From an uncultured Pelagibacteraceae bacterium (GTDB lineage Bacteria > Pseudomonadota > Alphaproteobacteria > Pelagibacterales > Pelagibacteraceae): a stretch of DNA of 64,000 nucleotides. This document shows positions 41,801-51,857 of this stretch, piece after piece. The notes below the pieces were generated by a model. It did not search any database. It was not told the origin of the DNA and saw only the letters and a program-made list of their open reading frames with translations. The translations under genes and the position numbers were made by a program. Each line of letters opens with the position of its first letter. The first letter of the stretch is position 1. The stretch is taken from positions 1-64,000 of the forward strand of contig CACKYN010000001.1 of NCBI GenBank assembly GCA_902604355.1. The letters run 5' to 3'.

Positions 41801-42456
41801 TAAGTAACTATTTTTCTGTCTATTATTTTTTTTATTTTTAAAAAACAACGTCTTATACTTAGGTTACTAGTGTTTAGCAAGATGCTATCCTTTGTTTTTT
41901 TAAGGGGAGAAATCTTTCTATTTACATCATTTTTGTCTCGTTTTTTCAGGCTTTTTAACACCTCATGGTAAGAAATCTTCTTATTTTTTGTTTTTAGCTC
42001 CTCATATCTTCTCAATGCTCTAGTCTTTAAATTTGCAGTTATGAAAAGTTTTACATCTGCATCAGGCACAATAACTGAACAGATGTCCCTACCATCTAAA
42101 CATGATCCTGCATATCTTTTTGGAGGATTGTAAGCACATTTTATTTGGAAAGCATAAACTAAATTTCTTATTTTTTTATGTTTGGCAATATATGATGCAA
42201 CTGTTGCAACCTCGTCAGAGTCTAGTTTTTTATTGTCTAAAGATGAGATTTTTAAAGTATTAATTTTCTTTTTCAAATAATTGTAATTAAATTTTTCTGG
42301 CTTGTTAATCTTAATATATGCAAAAAATCTATAGATTCGACCAGTATCAAGTTGGAGCAGATTATAATGCTTAGAAATTAATTTAGCTTGTGTTCCAGCA
42401 CCTGCAGCAGCAGGAGAGTCTATTGCTATTTTAATTATATTTTTTCTTTTTAACAT
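41800..42456 (-). CDS. cmk: cytidylate kinase
   Basis: IAIDSPAAAGAGTQAKLI, LDTGRIYRFFAY, DGRDICSVIVPDADVKLFITA. Confidence 0.92.
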   Translation of the reverse strand: MLKRKNIIKIAIDSPAAAGAGTQAKLISKHYNLLQLDTGRIYRFFAYIKINKPEKFNYNYLKKKINTLKISSLDNKKLDSDEVATVASYIAKHKKIRNLVYAFQIKCAYNPPKRYAGSCLDGRDICSVIVPDADVKLFITANLKTRALRRYEELKTKNKKISYHEVLKSLKKRDKNDVNRKISPLKKTKDSILLNTSNLSIRRCFLKIKKIIDRKIVT

Positions 42457-43774
42457 TTTTTCTTAAATCATTAATTATTTTCAAAAAATTTGGAAAAGAA
42501 GTTTTGATTGAATCTTTGTCATGTATTCTCCACTTTCCACCAAATGAAAGTGCAGCTATTACACTTGTCATAAAAACTCTATGATCTTTAAGGTAATTTC
42601 TAATTGATATTTTTTTTTTTATAATCAATCTAGGATTACCATAAATTTTAATGGAGTGATTAGTGATGACAGCCTTAACTCCTATTTTAGTCAAGATTGT
42701 TTTAGCCCATTTTAGTCTAGGACTTTCTTTTTGATTTAATTCAGCTAAATTTTTAAAATATGAAATGCCATTTGCTTTAGCAGCTACTAAAAATATTATA
42801 AGAAATTCATCTATAGCAGCACTATTTAATTTTGATGGGCAATTAATTGGCTTAATTGATTTAGGACTTTTGATTATTATATCAGCAATTTTTTCTCCCT
42901 TATAAATTTTACGATTTTTAAAAATAATAGATATACCCATTTTTTTTAAAATAGTAATTATTCCTGTTCTAGATGGATTAATGTTCACATTTTTAATAAT
43001 TAATTCTGAATTACTAGATAGAGCTGTCAAAACAATAAAAAAAGCACTTGAACTAATATCTGAAGGAATATTATAATTTAATGGTTGAAGAGTTTTTACT
43101 TTATTAATTTTAATTTCATCATAATTTTTTTTTGTTTTTATAGAAATTGGTACATTTAAGTATTTACATAAAATTTCTGTATGATTTCTTGATTTCTTGG
43201 CTTTAATTATTGTGGTACCATTGGCTCTCATTCCTGCAAGTAGTACAGAACTTTTGCACTGAGCAGATCCTTTATTTTCGATGTATTTGATTGACTTCAA
43301 CTTTTTGGAACCAAAAATCGTTAAAGGCAAATTTTTGCCATTGTTTAATTTAAATTTTACACCAAATTTGCTTAGTGGCTTAGTTACTCTTGTAAAATCT
43401 CTCTTTGATAAACTTTTATCACCAATTATTTTTATTGGAAATCTGGTATTGATTAGTAGACCAAGAATAAGTCTACCTAAAGTTCCAGAGTTTTCTGCAT
43501 TGATTTTGAGATTTTTTTTATAATTATATCCATTAAAGCCTTTACCAAAAATTTTAGTTCCGTTTTTTGAAATTTTAGATTTTATACCCAATATTTTAAT
43601 TGCTCTTATGGCTGCTAACACATCTTCTGATAACAACAAATTTTTTGCATTAGATACTCCATTTGCTAACGAGGAGAAAAGTACCCATCTTATGCTTAGA
43701 CTTTTGTCACCACTTACTGAAATAACTTTTTTAAATTTGCCTATTTTATCATTAATGATTAATGAATTTGGCAT
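42431..43774 (-). CDS. aroA: 3-phosphoshikimate 1-carboxyvinyltransferase
   Basis: VSGDKSLSIRWVLFSSLANG, NAENSGTLGRLILGLL, GDKSLSKRDFTRVTKPL. Confidence 0.94.
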   Translation of the reverse strand: MPNSLIINDKIGKFKKVISVSGDKSLSIRWVLFSSLANGVSNAKNLLLSEDVLAAIRAIKILGIKSKISKNGTKIFGKGFNGYNYKKNLKINAENSGTLGRLILGLLINTRFPIKIIGDKSLSKRDFTRVTKPLSKFGVKFKLNNGKNLPLTIFGSKKLKSIKYIENKGSAQCKSSVLLAGMRANGTTIIKAKKSRNHTEILCKYLNVPISIKTKKNYDEIKINKVKTLQPLNYNIPSDISSSAFFIVLTALSSNSELIIKNVNINPSRTGIITILKKMGISIIFKNRKIYKGEKIADIIIKSPKSIKPINCPSKLNSAAIDEFLIIFLVAAKANGISYFKNLAELNQKESPRLKWAKTILTKIGVKAVITNHSIKIYGNPRLIIKKKISIRNYLKDHRVFMTSVIAALSFGGKWRIHDKDSIKTSFPNFLKIINDLRKNVKKKKYN

Positions 43775-43780
43775 TACAAA

Positions 43781-44557
43781 TTAATTAAATTTAAAATTAT
43801 CACCAAAGTATGCATTTTTAGCATTGATATTTTTTACCAAATTTGATGGTGTGTCTTGAGCTATAATTTTGCCATTACTTAATATCATTGCCATATCAAC
43901 ACATGCTAAAAGATCTCTTGCTTGATGGTCGCATATGCAAATCGTGATTCTGTTTTCATTTTGAAGGTTTACAATTATTTCTTGTAGCATTTTTATTGTT
44001 AAAACATCTAATGCAGCAAAGCATTCGTCTAGAAGAAGTACTCTTGGTTCACTTAATAATGATAAAGCAATTACTAACTTTTTTTTTTGTCCACCTGATA
44101 AAAATTTGCCTTTAATATCTTTTAGATTGTCAAGTTCGAATTTAGAAATTAAATAATTTACTCTTTCTGTTCTATAGTTTTTGTTCTCTATTACAATTTC
44201 ACTAATTGCTTTTAAATTATCATAAAGTGTCAAATCATTGAAAAAACCTCCATATTGAGGTACATAGCCAACTTTAAATTTTTTTGTTCGCATGTAAACA
44301 GGGTAATTAGTTACTTCTTCACCAGCTATTTTAATTTTTCCATTTCCTGGACTAATTAAGCCAGTTATAAGATTGAAGATAGTTGACTTTCCAACACCAT
44401 TAGGTCCTAACATACCAAATATTTGTCCCTCATTTATTTTGAAATTTATGTTTTCTAATATTTGTCTGTTTCCATAGGATAATGATACATTTTTAAACTC
44501 AATAATTGAGTTAATATTTTTGAATGACTTAATTCGAAATTTTTTTATTATAGCCAT
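43781..44557 (-). CDS. lptB: LPS export ABC transporter ATP-binding protein
   Basis: MLGPNGVGKSTIFNLITGL, KFLSGGQKKKLVIALSLLSEPRVLLLDECFAALDVL; next to lptC-like and kdsD. Confidence 0.92.
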   Translation of the reverse strand: MAIIKKFRIKSFKNINSIIEFKNVSLSYGNRQILENINFKINEGQIFGMLGPNGVGKSTIFNLITGLISPGNGKIKIAGEEVTNYPVYMRTKKFKVGYVPQYGGFFNDLTLYDNLKAISEIVIENKNYRTERVNYLISKFELDNLKDIKGKFLSGGQKKKLVIALSLLSEPRVLLLDECFAALDVLTIKMLQEIIVNLQNENRITICICDHQARDLLACVDMAMILSNGKIIAQDTPSNLVKNINAKNAYFGDNFKFN

Positions 44558-44558
44558 A

Positions 44559-45134
44559 TTAATTTACACTTTTAATATTTACTTTTTTCTGATTTTCATA
44601 CATAAATATTTTAGTATCTTTAGTTTTAATATTCATTTCTACAGCATCAGCTTTAAGAATATTTTCTAGATTTGTATAAACTACTTTTCTAGAAATTAAT
44701 AATGAATTTCTTTCTAATGAAAATTCCAAATATTCTCCAGTAATTTTATTATTTAGATAATTAATTATTACATTTTTAGAAAATATTGTATCAAAATTTC
44801 CAGAGTTATATTTGCCATACTCTGAAGTTATTAATATATCATCGGAGTTTATTAATTTAATAATAGCTTTAAGATCAGTAAGATATATTATGTTAGTATT
44901 TGAATAATCTATCTCACCTTCTGTTGCTGTAATAATATACTCATTTCCATCAGCGTCTAGGGTTGTGTATTTAACATCTTTTATTTTATTCGAACTGAGT
45001 ACCTCATTATTTAATTCTTGAGTTTCTATTTGACTTTTATGTTTTTTCTCAAAAAATTTTGGATAAAGAATAGTAAATATTATGACTAAGAACAAAATAA
45101 CAAAGATAATTTTACCAGCTTTATTTCTTATCAT
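44559..45134 (-). CDS. lptC: LptC-family LPS export periplasmic protein
   Basis: N-terminal TM, beta-rich domain (YIITATEGEIDYSNTNIIYLTDLKAIIKL); between lptB and kdsD. Confidence 0.8.
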   Translation of the reverse strand: MIRNKAGKIIFVILFLVIIFTILYPKFFEKKHKSQIETQELNNEVLSSNKIKDVKYTTLDADGNEYIITATEGEIDYSNTNIIYLTDLKAIIKLINSDDILITSEYGKYNSGNFDTIFSKNVIINYLNNKITGEYLEFSLERNSLLISRKVVYTNLENILKADAVEMNIKTKDTKIFMYENQKKVNIKSVN

Positions 45135-46102
45135 TAAGAAATATTTGATTGTAAAATTGTATGTACATGAATAACACCGATTGTTATTAATGGTTTCTGT
45201 TTATTATTTACGATTAGTGAGGTTATCTTTTTACTATTCATTGTAGAAAGTGCTTTGGCGGCAAGTTCGTTTTTATCAATAGATATTGGGTTTTTGGTCA
45301 TAATTTCTTTTACAGATAGATTATGAAAATTTAAACTTTTTTGACTAAATCTTCTAATCTGGCCATCAGTTATTATACCACTAGTTTTTTTATTTTTGTT
45401 TCTGACTATTAAAATTCCTAATCTTTTTTTAGTTAATATTTTCAAAGCACTGCTCATTTTTAAATTTTCGTTCACGAATGGTATTTTTTTTCCCTTGATC
45501 ATAATGTCTTCAACAGTTCTTAGTTGAGCTGCCAAACTTCCGGCTGGGTGCAATTTTTTAAAGTCTATCTTACTGAACTTCTTATACTTCATTGTAGCAA
45601 TAGCTAAAGCGTCTCCTAAGGCAAGTTGTGTAGTCGTACTAGCAGTCGGAATAATGCCACCTGCTTCTGTTACTTTTGGAATTACAAGTTTGATATCAGA
45701 TGCTTTATAAAGTATTGAGTCTTTTTTGGAAACTATTCCGATTAACAAAATTTTGTTTCTGTTTGCATACTGAATTATATTTCTTAATTCACTTGTTTCT
45801 CCTGAATAACTTAAAAGTATTAATATATCTTTTTTAGATATCATTCCAAGATCACCATGGGAAGCTTCACTTGCAGAAATACTAAATGATGGTGTACCAA
45901 CAGACGCTAATGTTGCTGCTATCTTTGAAGCTATCAATCCACTTTTGCCAACCCCACATAGAATTACTTTTGACTGACATTTTATAATTTCAGAGACTGC
46001 TTGATTGAAAGAATTGTTTAAGGTATTTTTTAAATTTTGAAGGGCCTTAACTTCTAAGTTTATTACTTCTTTAGCAGTTAATATGAATTTTTTTTTTGAC
46101 AT
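45134..46102 (-). CDS. kdsD: arabinose-5-phosphate isomerase (KpsF/GutQ family)
   Basis: SIS domain VILCGVGKSGLIASKIAATLASVGTPSFSISASEASHGDLGMI plus CBS domains. Confidence 0.94.
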   Translation of the reverse strand: MSKKKFILTAKEVINLEVKALQNLKNTLNNSFNQAVSEIIKCQSKVILCGVGKSGLIASKIAATLASVGTPSFSISASEASHGDLGMISKKDILILLSYSGETSELRNIIQYANRNKILLIGIVSKKDSILYKASDIKLVIPKVTEAGGIIPTASTTTQLALGDALAIATMKYKKFSKIDFKKLHPAGSLAAQLRTVEDIMIKGKKIPFVNENLKMSSALKILTKKRLGILIVRNKNKKTSGIITDGQIRRFSQKSLNFHNLSVKEIMTKNPISIDKNELAAKALSTMNSKKITSLIVNNKQKPLITIGVIHVHTILQSNIS

Positions 46103-46713
46103 TAATGTGACCAGATATCATCTTTAAAAAGAGCTAGATCAAGATCAACCCTAGTTTTTAAAAATTTTAAGCAATCTTTGTATAGCTTTATACGGTTTTC
46201 TCTTTCTAGTATTTTTTCTAAGTTTTCGTGAATTTTATGTAAATAAATAACATCATTTGCACAATATTTTAGTTGGGCAGGTGTTAACTGTCCTCCAAAA
46301 TCTGAACTTTGAAATTGTTTGCTAATATCAATGTTTGCAAATTCTTTTATCAATGTTTTTAGTGAGTGATTATCAGAATATGATCTTGCAAGCTTTGAAG
46401 CTATTTTTGTATCAAGAATATTATTAGTGTCAGTTTTTAAGTAATATTTAATGTGAGACATATCTGCTCGACCATAGTGAAAGATTTTACTAACATTTTC
46501 ATCTTTTAATAGCTTAACTAAATTTGGAGCATTGTAGTTATCTCTATCGAATTGCACAATATGAGCATCTGAGTTTCCTGAGGATATTTGTATTAAGCAT
46601 AAAGGATCTCTTCTGACATTAAGACCCATAAATTCACCGTCAACTGCTATTATATTGCCTAATTTTAAATCATCTGGTAGATCATTTTTGTGAAGTTGAA
46701 TATTATTACTCAT
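46102..46713 (-). CDS. rnd: ribonuclease D-like 3'-5' exonuclease
   Basis: DEDD motifs AVDGEFMGLNVRRDPLCLIQIS, HYGRADMSHI, YCANDVIYLHKIH. Confidence 0.88.
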   Translation of the reverse strand: MSNNIQLHKNDLPDDLKLGNIIAVDGEFMGLNVRRDPLCLIQISSGNSDAHIVQFDRDNYNAPNLVKLLKDENVSKIFHYGRADMSHIKYYLKTDTNNILDTKIASKLARSYSDNHSLKTLIKEFANIDISKQFQSSDFGGQLTPAQLKYCANDVIYLHKIHENLEKILERENRIKLYKDCLKFLKTRVDLDLALFKDDIWSH

Positions 46714-46729
46714 TTTTAAACATATATAT

Positions 46730-47722
46730 ATGAAAGCAAAAAATTGTCTAATTTTTGGTGGTAGTGGTCAAATTGGTCGAAACCTCATAAGAAAACTCAC
46801 TAAGAATAACTTTAGAGTTACTGTGGTAACTAGAAATATTCATCAAAAAAGTTACATTATCAAGACCCAAGCAAATGTTGGCTATATAGACGTTGTTGAA
46901 GTAAATATATTTGATGAAAAAAAAATAAGAGAGCTTTTTAAAAAATCAGATATTTGCGTAAACTTAATTGGTATATTATTTGAAAACAAGAGGGGAAATT
47001 CATTCAAAAACATACACACTATCTTTCCTTCACTGTTAGCAAAACTATCCAAAGAATATAATCTGAAGCATTTTATTCATTTATCTGCTCTAGGGATAAA
47101 TGAAGCTAGAGATTCAGCTTATGCAAATAGTAAAGTTGAAGGGGAAAATAATATCTTAAAAAACTTCCCTCTTGCAACCATATTAAGACCATCTGTAGTT
47201 TATTCTGTAGATGATAATTTTACTACAAATTTTATGACTCTTTTAAATAGACTTCCGTTTTTTCCTCTCTATTACAGTGGAAAAACTAAGTTCTCCCCAA
47301 TTCATTGCTCTGATTTGACAGATACCATTTATCATGTGATTTCAAATAATATTTATTCAAAAATTATTGAATGTGTGGGTCCAGAAGTATTTACTTTCAA
47401 AGAAATAATAATGAAACTGTTGAACTTGATTGGCAAAAAAAGAATTTTATTACCTATGCCTTTACCAATAGCCAAAATGTCTGCAAGAATATTTGAAATA
47501 ATGCCGAAACCTTTGCTCACAAGAGATCAATTGAAACTTTTAAATTATGATAATATTGCCTCTGGAAAGTATAAAACAAACTCAGACATTGGTGTGCCGA
47601 GTGTTAGATTTTTTGATGAAGAAGTTAAAAAATATTGTTATATGTGGAGAGAGGGTGGACAATTTTCTACAGAAAAATACAATTCTGAAAAAAATCCAGA
47701 TATTAACTTAGGTAAAAATTAA
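46730..47722 (+). CDS. NAD-dependent epimerase / complex I NDUFA9-family protein
   Basis: CLIFGGSGQIGRNLIRKL, HLSALGINEARDSAYANSKVEGE, ILRPSVVYSVDDNF. Confidence 0.88.
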   Translation: MKAKNCLIFGGSGQIGRNLIRKLTKNNFRVTVVTRNIHQKSYIIKTQANVGYIDVVEVNIFDEKKIRELFKKSDICVNLIGILFENKRGNSFKNIHTIFPSLLAKLSKEYNLKHFIHLSALGINEARDSAYANSKVEGENNILKNFPLATILRPSVVYSVDDNFTTNFMTLLNRLPFFPLYYSGKTKFSPIHCSDLTDTIYHVISNNIYSKIIECVGPEVFTFKEIIMKLLNLIGKKRILLPMPLPIAKMSARIFEIMPKPLLTRDQLKLLNYDNIASGKYKTNSDIGVPSVRFFDEEVKKYCYMWREGGQFSTEKYNSEKNPDINLGKN

Positions 47723-48213
47723 CCTGTTTGGATTTTCTTTTCTATAAATTCAGGTACCTCTTCCTTGTCAGTCGTCTCATCTTTTTTGCCTTTTGGCTGA
47801 TATGCGTAAAGTAAATGTAATTTACAATATGAAAAATCTTTTAAAGATGATCTTCCACAAAAGTAAAAAGATTTTTCATCTGGATGACCAATTGGCCATT
47901 TGCACGAACTTTCGTCCAACTCTTCTAATTGCTTAGGATTTTCTGGCTCAAAGTCTTTCTCAATTATTAAAGATTTGAATTTACTTTTACGACCTCTTTT
48001 ACTTTTTAAGTTTTTATCCTCTAACGAATTTTCAAAATTTTGATTAGAAGTAGCAGCTCTAGTTTTTATTTTTGCTGATAAATTTAATCTGTGAGCTTTG
48101 CCTATGACTGCATTTCTACTGACACCACCAATAATTTCAGCTATTTGACTTGCTGTACTTCCTTTACCCCAAAGCTCTTTTAATTTTGTTACTTTTTCTT
48201 CAGTCCAGCTCAT
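47719..48213 (-). CDS. gcrA: GcrA family cell-cycle regulator
   Basis: MSWTEEKVTKLKELWGKGSTASQIAEIIGGVSRNAVIGKAHRLNLSAK; C-terminal CKWPIGHPDEKSFYFCG. Confidence 0.95.
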   Translation of the reverse strand: MSWTEEKVTKLKELWGKGSTASQIAEIIGGVSRNAVIGKAHRLNLSAKIKTRAATSNQNFENSLEDKNLKSKRGRKSKFKSLIIEKDFEPENPKQLEELDESSCKWPIGHPDEKSFYFCGRSSLKDFSYCKLHLLYAYQPKGKKDETTDKEEVPEFIEKKIQTG

Positions 48214-48385
48214 ATATCAATATCTAGTGCTATATTTATTTATACCAACAATATACTGATATTAAATTTAATTATACACCCAAAATATTTAAGTTATCAA
48301 CAAATATTGGCTTAACTTATTAGATATTCATTTTCAATCATAGCTTGTATCTAATAATTAAAATTTATAAAAACAAATTAAATTT

Positions 48386-49552
48386 ATGAGCTATTTGGCA
48401 AAAAACTACAATCGAAAAAAAATCTCCTTCAAGTACGGTAAAGGAAGTTATTTATTTTCTACTGATAACAAAAAATATTTAGATTTTGTTCAAGGAATTG
48501 CTGTAAATTCATTAGGTCACGCACACCCAAAACTTATAAAAACGATTAGTGCTCAAGCAAAAAAATTATGGCATGTCTCTAATGCTTTTCAAATTCCAGA
48601 AGGAGAAAAGTTAGCTAGAAAATTGTGCAAAAAAACTTTTGCTGATTATGTAATGTTTCAAAATAGTGGTGCAGAAGCTACTGAGGCTGCAATAAAAGTT
48701 GCTAGAAGATATTTCTACTCGATAGGTAAAACTAATAAAAACAGAATACTATGTATTAGAAATTCCTTTCACGGAAGAACTTTAGCTGCGATTTATGCAA
48801 GTGGATCAAAGAAAATGACAGAGGGATTTGGTCCAAAAGTAAGAGGATTTGATCATTTTGTTTTTGGAGATCATAAATCTTTAAAGAGTAAAATTTCCAA
48901 AAATACAGCTGCTATTATGGTGGAAACAATTATGGGTGAGGGTGGAATTAAAGTAATACCCGATTGGTGTTTGGTAGAATTGAGAAAGCTATGTAATCAA
49001 AAAAAAATATTATTAATATTAGATGAGGTTCAGTGTGGAATAGCAAGATCTGGTGATTTTTTTGCATTTGAAGAATCTAAAGTAAAGCCAGATATTGTAC
49101 CAATTGCAAAAGGAATTGGAGGTGGATTTCCAATTGGAGCAGTTTTAATGAATAAGAAAGTAGCTACTGGTATGACACCAGGAACACATGGTTCAACGTT
49201 TGGTGGTAATCCATTAGCAATGGCTGTTGGAAATACAGTAATGGATATTGTTTCAAATAAAAAATTTTTAGAAAATGTTAAAAGTGTTTCTAAGTATTTT
49301 TTATTAAAATTGAATAATTTAAAGAAAGTTTATCCAAATATAATAAAAAATATTAGAGGCAAGGGACTTTTAATCGGCATTCAACTGCATAAAGATCAAA
49401 CAAAATTTATAAAAAAACTCATGGAAAATAAGTTGTTAACTATACGTGCAGCCGAAAATGTTGTTAGAATTTTACCCCCACTAAATGTTAAAAAAAATGA
49501 AATTAATCAAGCGTTAAAGATAATAAATAAAGTTTGCAAAGAATTAAATTAA
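48386..49552 (+). CDS. argD: acetylornithine aminotransferase
   Basis: FQNSGAEATEAAIKVARR, FHGRTLAA, LILDEVQCGIARSG, HGSTFGGNPLAMA. Confidence 0.95.
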   Translation: MSYLAKNYNRKKISFKYGKGSYLFSTDNKKYLDFVQGIAVNSLGHAHPKLIKTISAQAKKLWHVSNAFQIPEGEKLARKLCKKTFADYVMFQNSGAEATEAAIKVARRYFYSIGKTNKNRILCIRNSFHGRTLAAIYASGSKKMTEGFGPKVRGFDHFVFGDHKSLKSKISKNTAAIMVETIMGEGGIKVIPDWCLVELRKLCNQKKILLILDEVQCGIARSGDFFAFEESKVKPDIVPIAKGIGGGFPIGAVLMNKKVATGMTPGTHGSTFGGNPLAMAVGNTVMDIVSNKKFLENVKSVSKYFLLKLNNLKKVYPNIIKNIRGKGLLIGIQLHKDQTKFIKKLMENKLLTIRAAENVVRILPPLNVKKNEINQALKIINKVCKELN

Positions 49553-49553
49553 A

Positions 49554-50483
49554 ATGAAACACTTTATTAATCTAAAAGATATTCCATCTAGAGATCTTAA
49601 AAAAATAATAATAGATGCAAAGAGAAGAAAAAAATTGAGAAAAAAACTAAGTACACTCGAAATTGACAAAGGTGCTCCTTTAAAAGGAAAGCTTCTCATC
49701 CAAATGTTTGAAAAGTCAAGTTTACGGACTAGATTAAGCTTTTATTTAGCAATTAAACAACTTGGAGGAGGCACTTTAACTCTTAGATCAAATGAGCTTC
49801 ATCTTGGGCAAGGTGGTGAGAGTATTGCAGATACTGCAAAAATTCTCTCAACATATGGGGATGGATTTATGCTGAGAACTGATAACGATAAAAAGGTTGA
49901 AAGTTTTAAAAAATATCTTTCAATTCCAGTAATAAACGGTCTTAGTCCATCATCTCATCCGACACAAGTTTTATCTGATGTATTTACAGTTGAAGAAATA
50001 AAGAAAAAACCAATTTCAAAACTAAATATTTGCTGGATTGGAGACTCTAACAATGTTTTAGATAGTTTGATTGCGGCATCAGTTAAATTTTCATTTAAAT
50101 TGAGTATAGGCTGCCCAAGAAAATTTGAACCTGGCACAAAAGTAAGAAACTGGGTTAAAAAAAATAAAAAGAAAATTTTTATTTACAATGATTCAAAAAA
50201 AGCAGCCTTAGGTGCGGATGTAATTTTTTCAGATAAAGTTATTTCTTTGAATGATAAAGTTAATAAGAAGAAAAAAATAGGCCAATTTAAAAAATTTAAA
50301 ATTGATAAAAAACTTATGGGGTATGCAAAAAAGGATTGTATTTTCTTACATTGTCTTCCAAGAGGCAATGAAGTAACTGATGATATTTTTTTAGGAAAAA
50401 AATCTCATGTGTGGCAACAGGCTCTAAATAGAGTTCATGTTCAAAAAAGTATTTTATTATACTGTTTTGGAAAACTAAGGTAA
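49554..50483 (+). CDS. argF: ornithine carbamoyltransferase
   Basis: FEKSSLRTRLSFYLAI, HPTQVLSDVFT, FLHCLPRGNEVTDDIF. Confidence 0.96.
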   Translation: MKHFINLKDIPSRDLKKIIIDAKRRKKLRKKLSTLEIDKGAPLKGKLLIQMFEKSSLRTRLSFYLAIKQLGGGTLTLRSNELHLGQGGESIADTAKILSTYGDGFMLRTDNDKKVESFKKYLSIPVINGLSPSSHPTQVLSDVFTVEEIKKKPISKLNICWIGDSNNVLDSLIAASVKFSFKLSIGCPRKFEPGTKVRNWVKKNKKKIFIYNDSKKAALGADVIFSDKVISLNDKVNKKKKIGQFKKFKIDKKLMGYAKKDCIFLHCLPRGNEVTDDIFLGKKSHVWQQALNRVHVQKSILLYCFGKLR

Positions 50484-51014
50484 GGGTAAAGGATTATCAG
50501 AGTTTTGGTTGAGATATTTAATTACTGAAGCTCTATCTTTTTCTTTTCTTAATCCAGCAAAAGCCATCTTAGTTCCTTTGATCCATTTGGCAGGCTTTAT
50601 TAAATAACCGTTAAGCTCTTCGAGTGTCCATTCTTTATCATAAGATGCTAGTGCCTTAGAATATTTGTAGTCTTCAACTATACCAATTTTTCTACCAACA
50701 ACATTATATAAAGCCGGACCAATATTATTTTTTCCACCTTTAACAATAGAGTGACATGCAGCACATTTCTTAAAAACTTTTTCACCGTGGGTTAGATCAC
50801 CCATAGCCATTAATGCATCAATATCGATTTTCTCTTCTACACTTGCTTTTGTAGAGGATGAAACTGTTGTTGCTTCTTCAACATCTACTGCATAACCTGG
50901 AGTCTCTGGTTTTTCTACATGAAAAATAACATCTGATAATTTTCCAATACCTATTACTAAAAGTGCAACCATTAAAACTGCAGCAACTATTTTATTAATT
51001 TCGAAAGAATCCAT
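50475..51014 (-). CDS. membrane-anchored class I cytochrome c (CycM-like)
   Basis: N-terminal TM, heme site FKKCAACHSIVKGGKNNIGPALYNVVGRKIG, TKMAFAGLRKEKDRASVIKYL. Confidence 0.93.
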   Translation of the reverse strand: MDSFEINKIVAAVLMVALLVIGIGKLSDVIFHVEKPETPGYAVDVEEATTVSSSTKASVEEKIDIDALMAMGDLTHGEKVFKKCAACHSIVKGGKNNIGPALYNVVGRKIGIVEDYKYSKALASYDKEWTLEELNGYLIKPAKWIKGTKMAFAGLRKEKDRASVIKYLNQNSDNPLPLP

Positions 51015-51125
51015 TTTTTATTAAATAATTTTGAACATATATCACGATAAATTAAAAAATTATCAAAATTATCTGTATAAATTTGCCTCTATTGGTATTT
51101 AATAGCTATAATTAATTAAGTATTT

Positions 51126-51857
51126 ATGAAAACTTTGATCATTATACCATCAAGACTAGGAGCAACCAGATTACCCGGTAAACCTTTGTTAAAGATTAAT
51201 AATAAATCAATAATTTCACATGTTTTTAAAAGAGCTCAAGATTCTGATATTGGAGATGTAGTAGTAGCTACGGAAAATACCGAAATTGTTGAAGATGTGA
51301 CCAAGAATGGAGGTAGAGCCATTTTAACTAGCAATAACCATAAAACTGGTACAGACAGAATATATGAAGCTTTCAAAAAAATGAATTTAAATGATGTTGA
51401 CCTAATAATGAACTTACAAGGAGACGAGCCAGCAATTAATATAGAAGATATAGTAAGTTTAAAAGACAAAATGATTGATTACCAATCAAAAATGGGGACA
51501 CTGGCTGCAAAAATCGAAAATGAAAAAGATTTTCAAAATAAAAATATTGTCAAAGTTCAAACAAAATCTAGTCTTCAAGAAAACTCTTTTTCTGAAGCAG
51601 AAGCATTTTCACGGATATCTAAAAAATTAGACAACATTTATCATCACATTGGTATCTATTGTTATTCTGCTGAAACTCTTGAAAAATTTGTTGAATTAAA
51701 TCAGACTAAAAATGAAATAGAGCAAAGATTAGAACAGCTAAGAGCACTAGATAATAGTATCAAGATAAATGTTGCGTTAGCAAAATCTCCTCCAATAGGA
51801 GTAGACACCGAAGAAGATTATATGGCCTTAAAAAAAATTATGGAATATAAAGATTAA
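51126..51857 (+). CDS. kdsB: 3-deoxy-manno-octulosonate cytidylyltransferase
   Basis: IIPSRLGATRLPGKPL, MNLQGDEPAI, IGIYCYSAETLEKFV. Confidence 0.95.
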   Translation: MKTLIIIPSRLGATRLPGKPLLKINNKSIISHVFKRAQDSDIGDVVVATENTEIVEDVTKNGGRAILTSNNHKTGTDRIYEAFKKMNLNDVDLIMNLQGDEPAINIEDIVSLKDKMIDYQSKMGTLAAKIENEKDFQNKNIVKVQTKSSLQENSFSEAEAFSRISKKLDNIYHHIGIYCYSAETLEKFVELNQTKNEIEQRLEQLRALDNSIKINVALAKSPPIGVDTEEDYMALKKIMEYKD

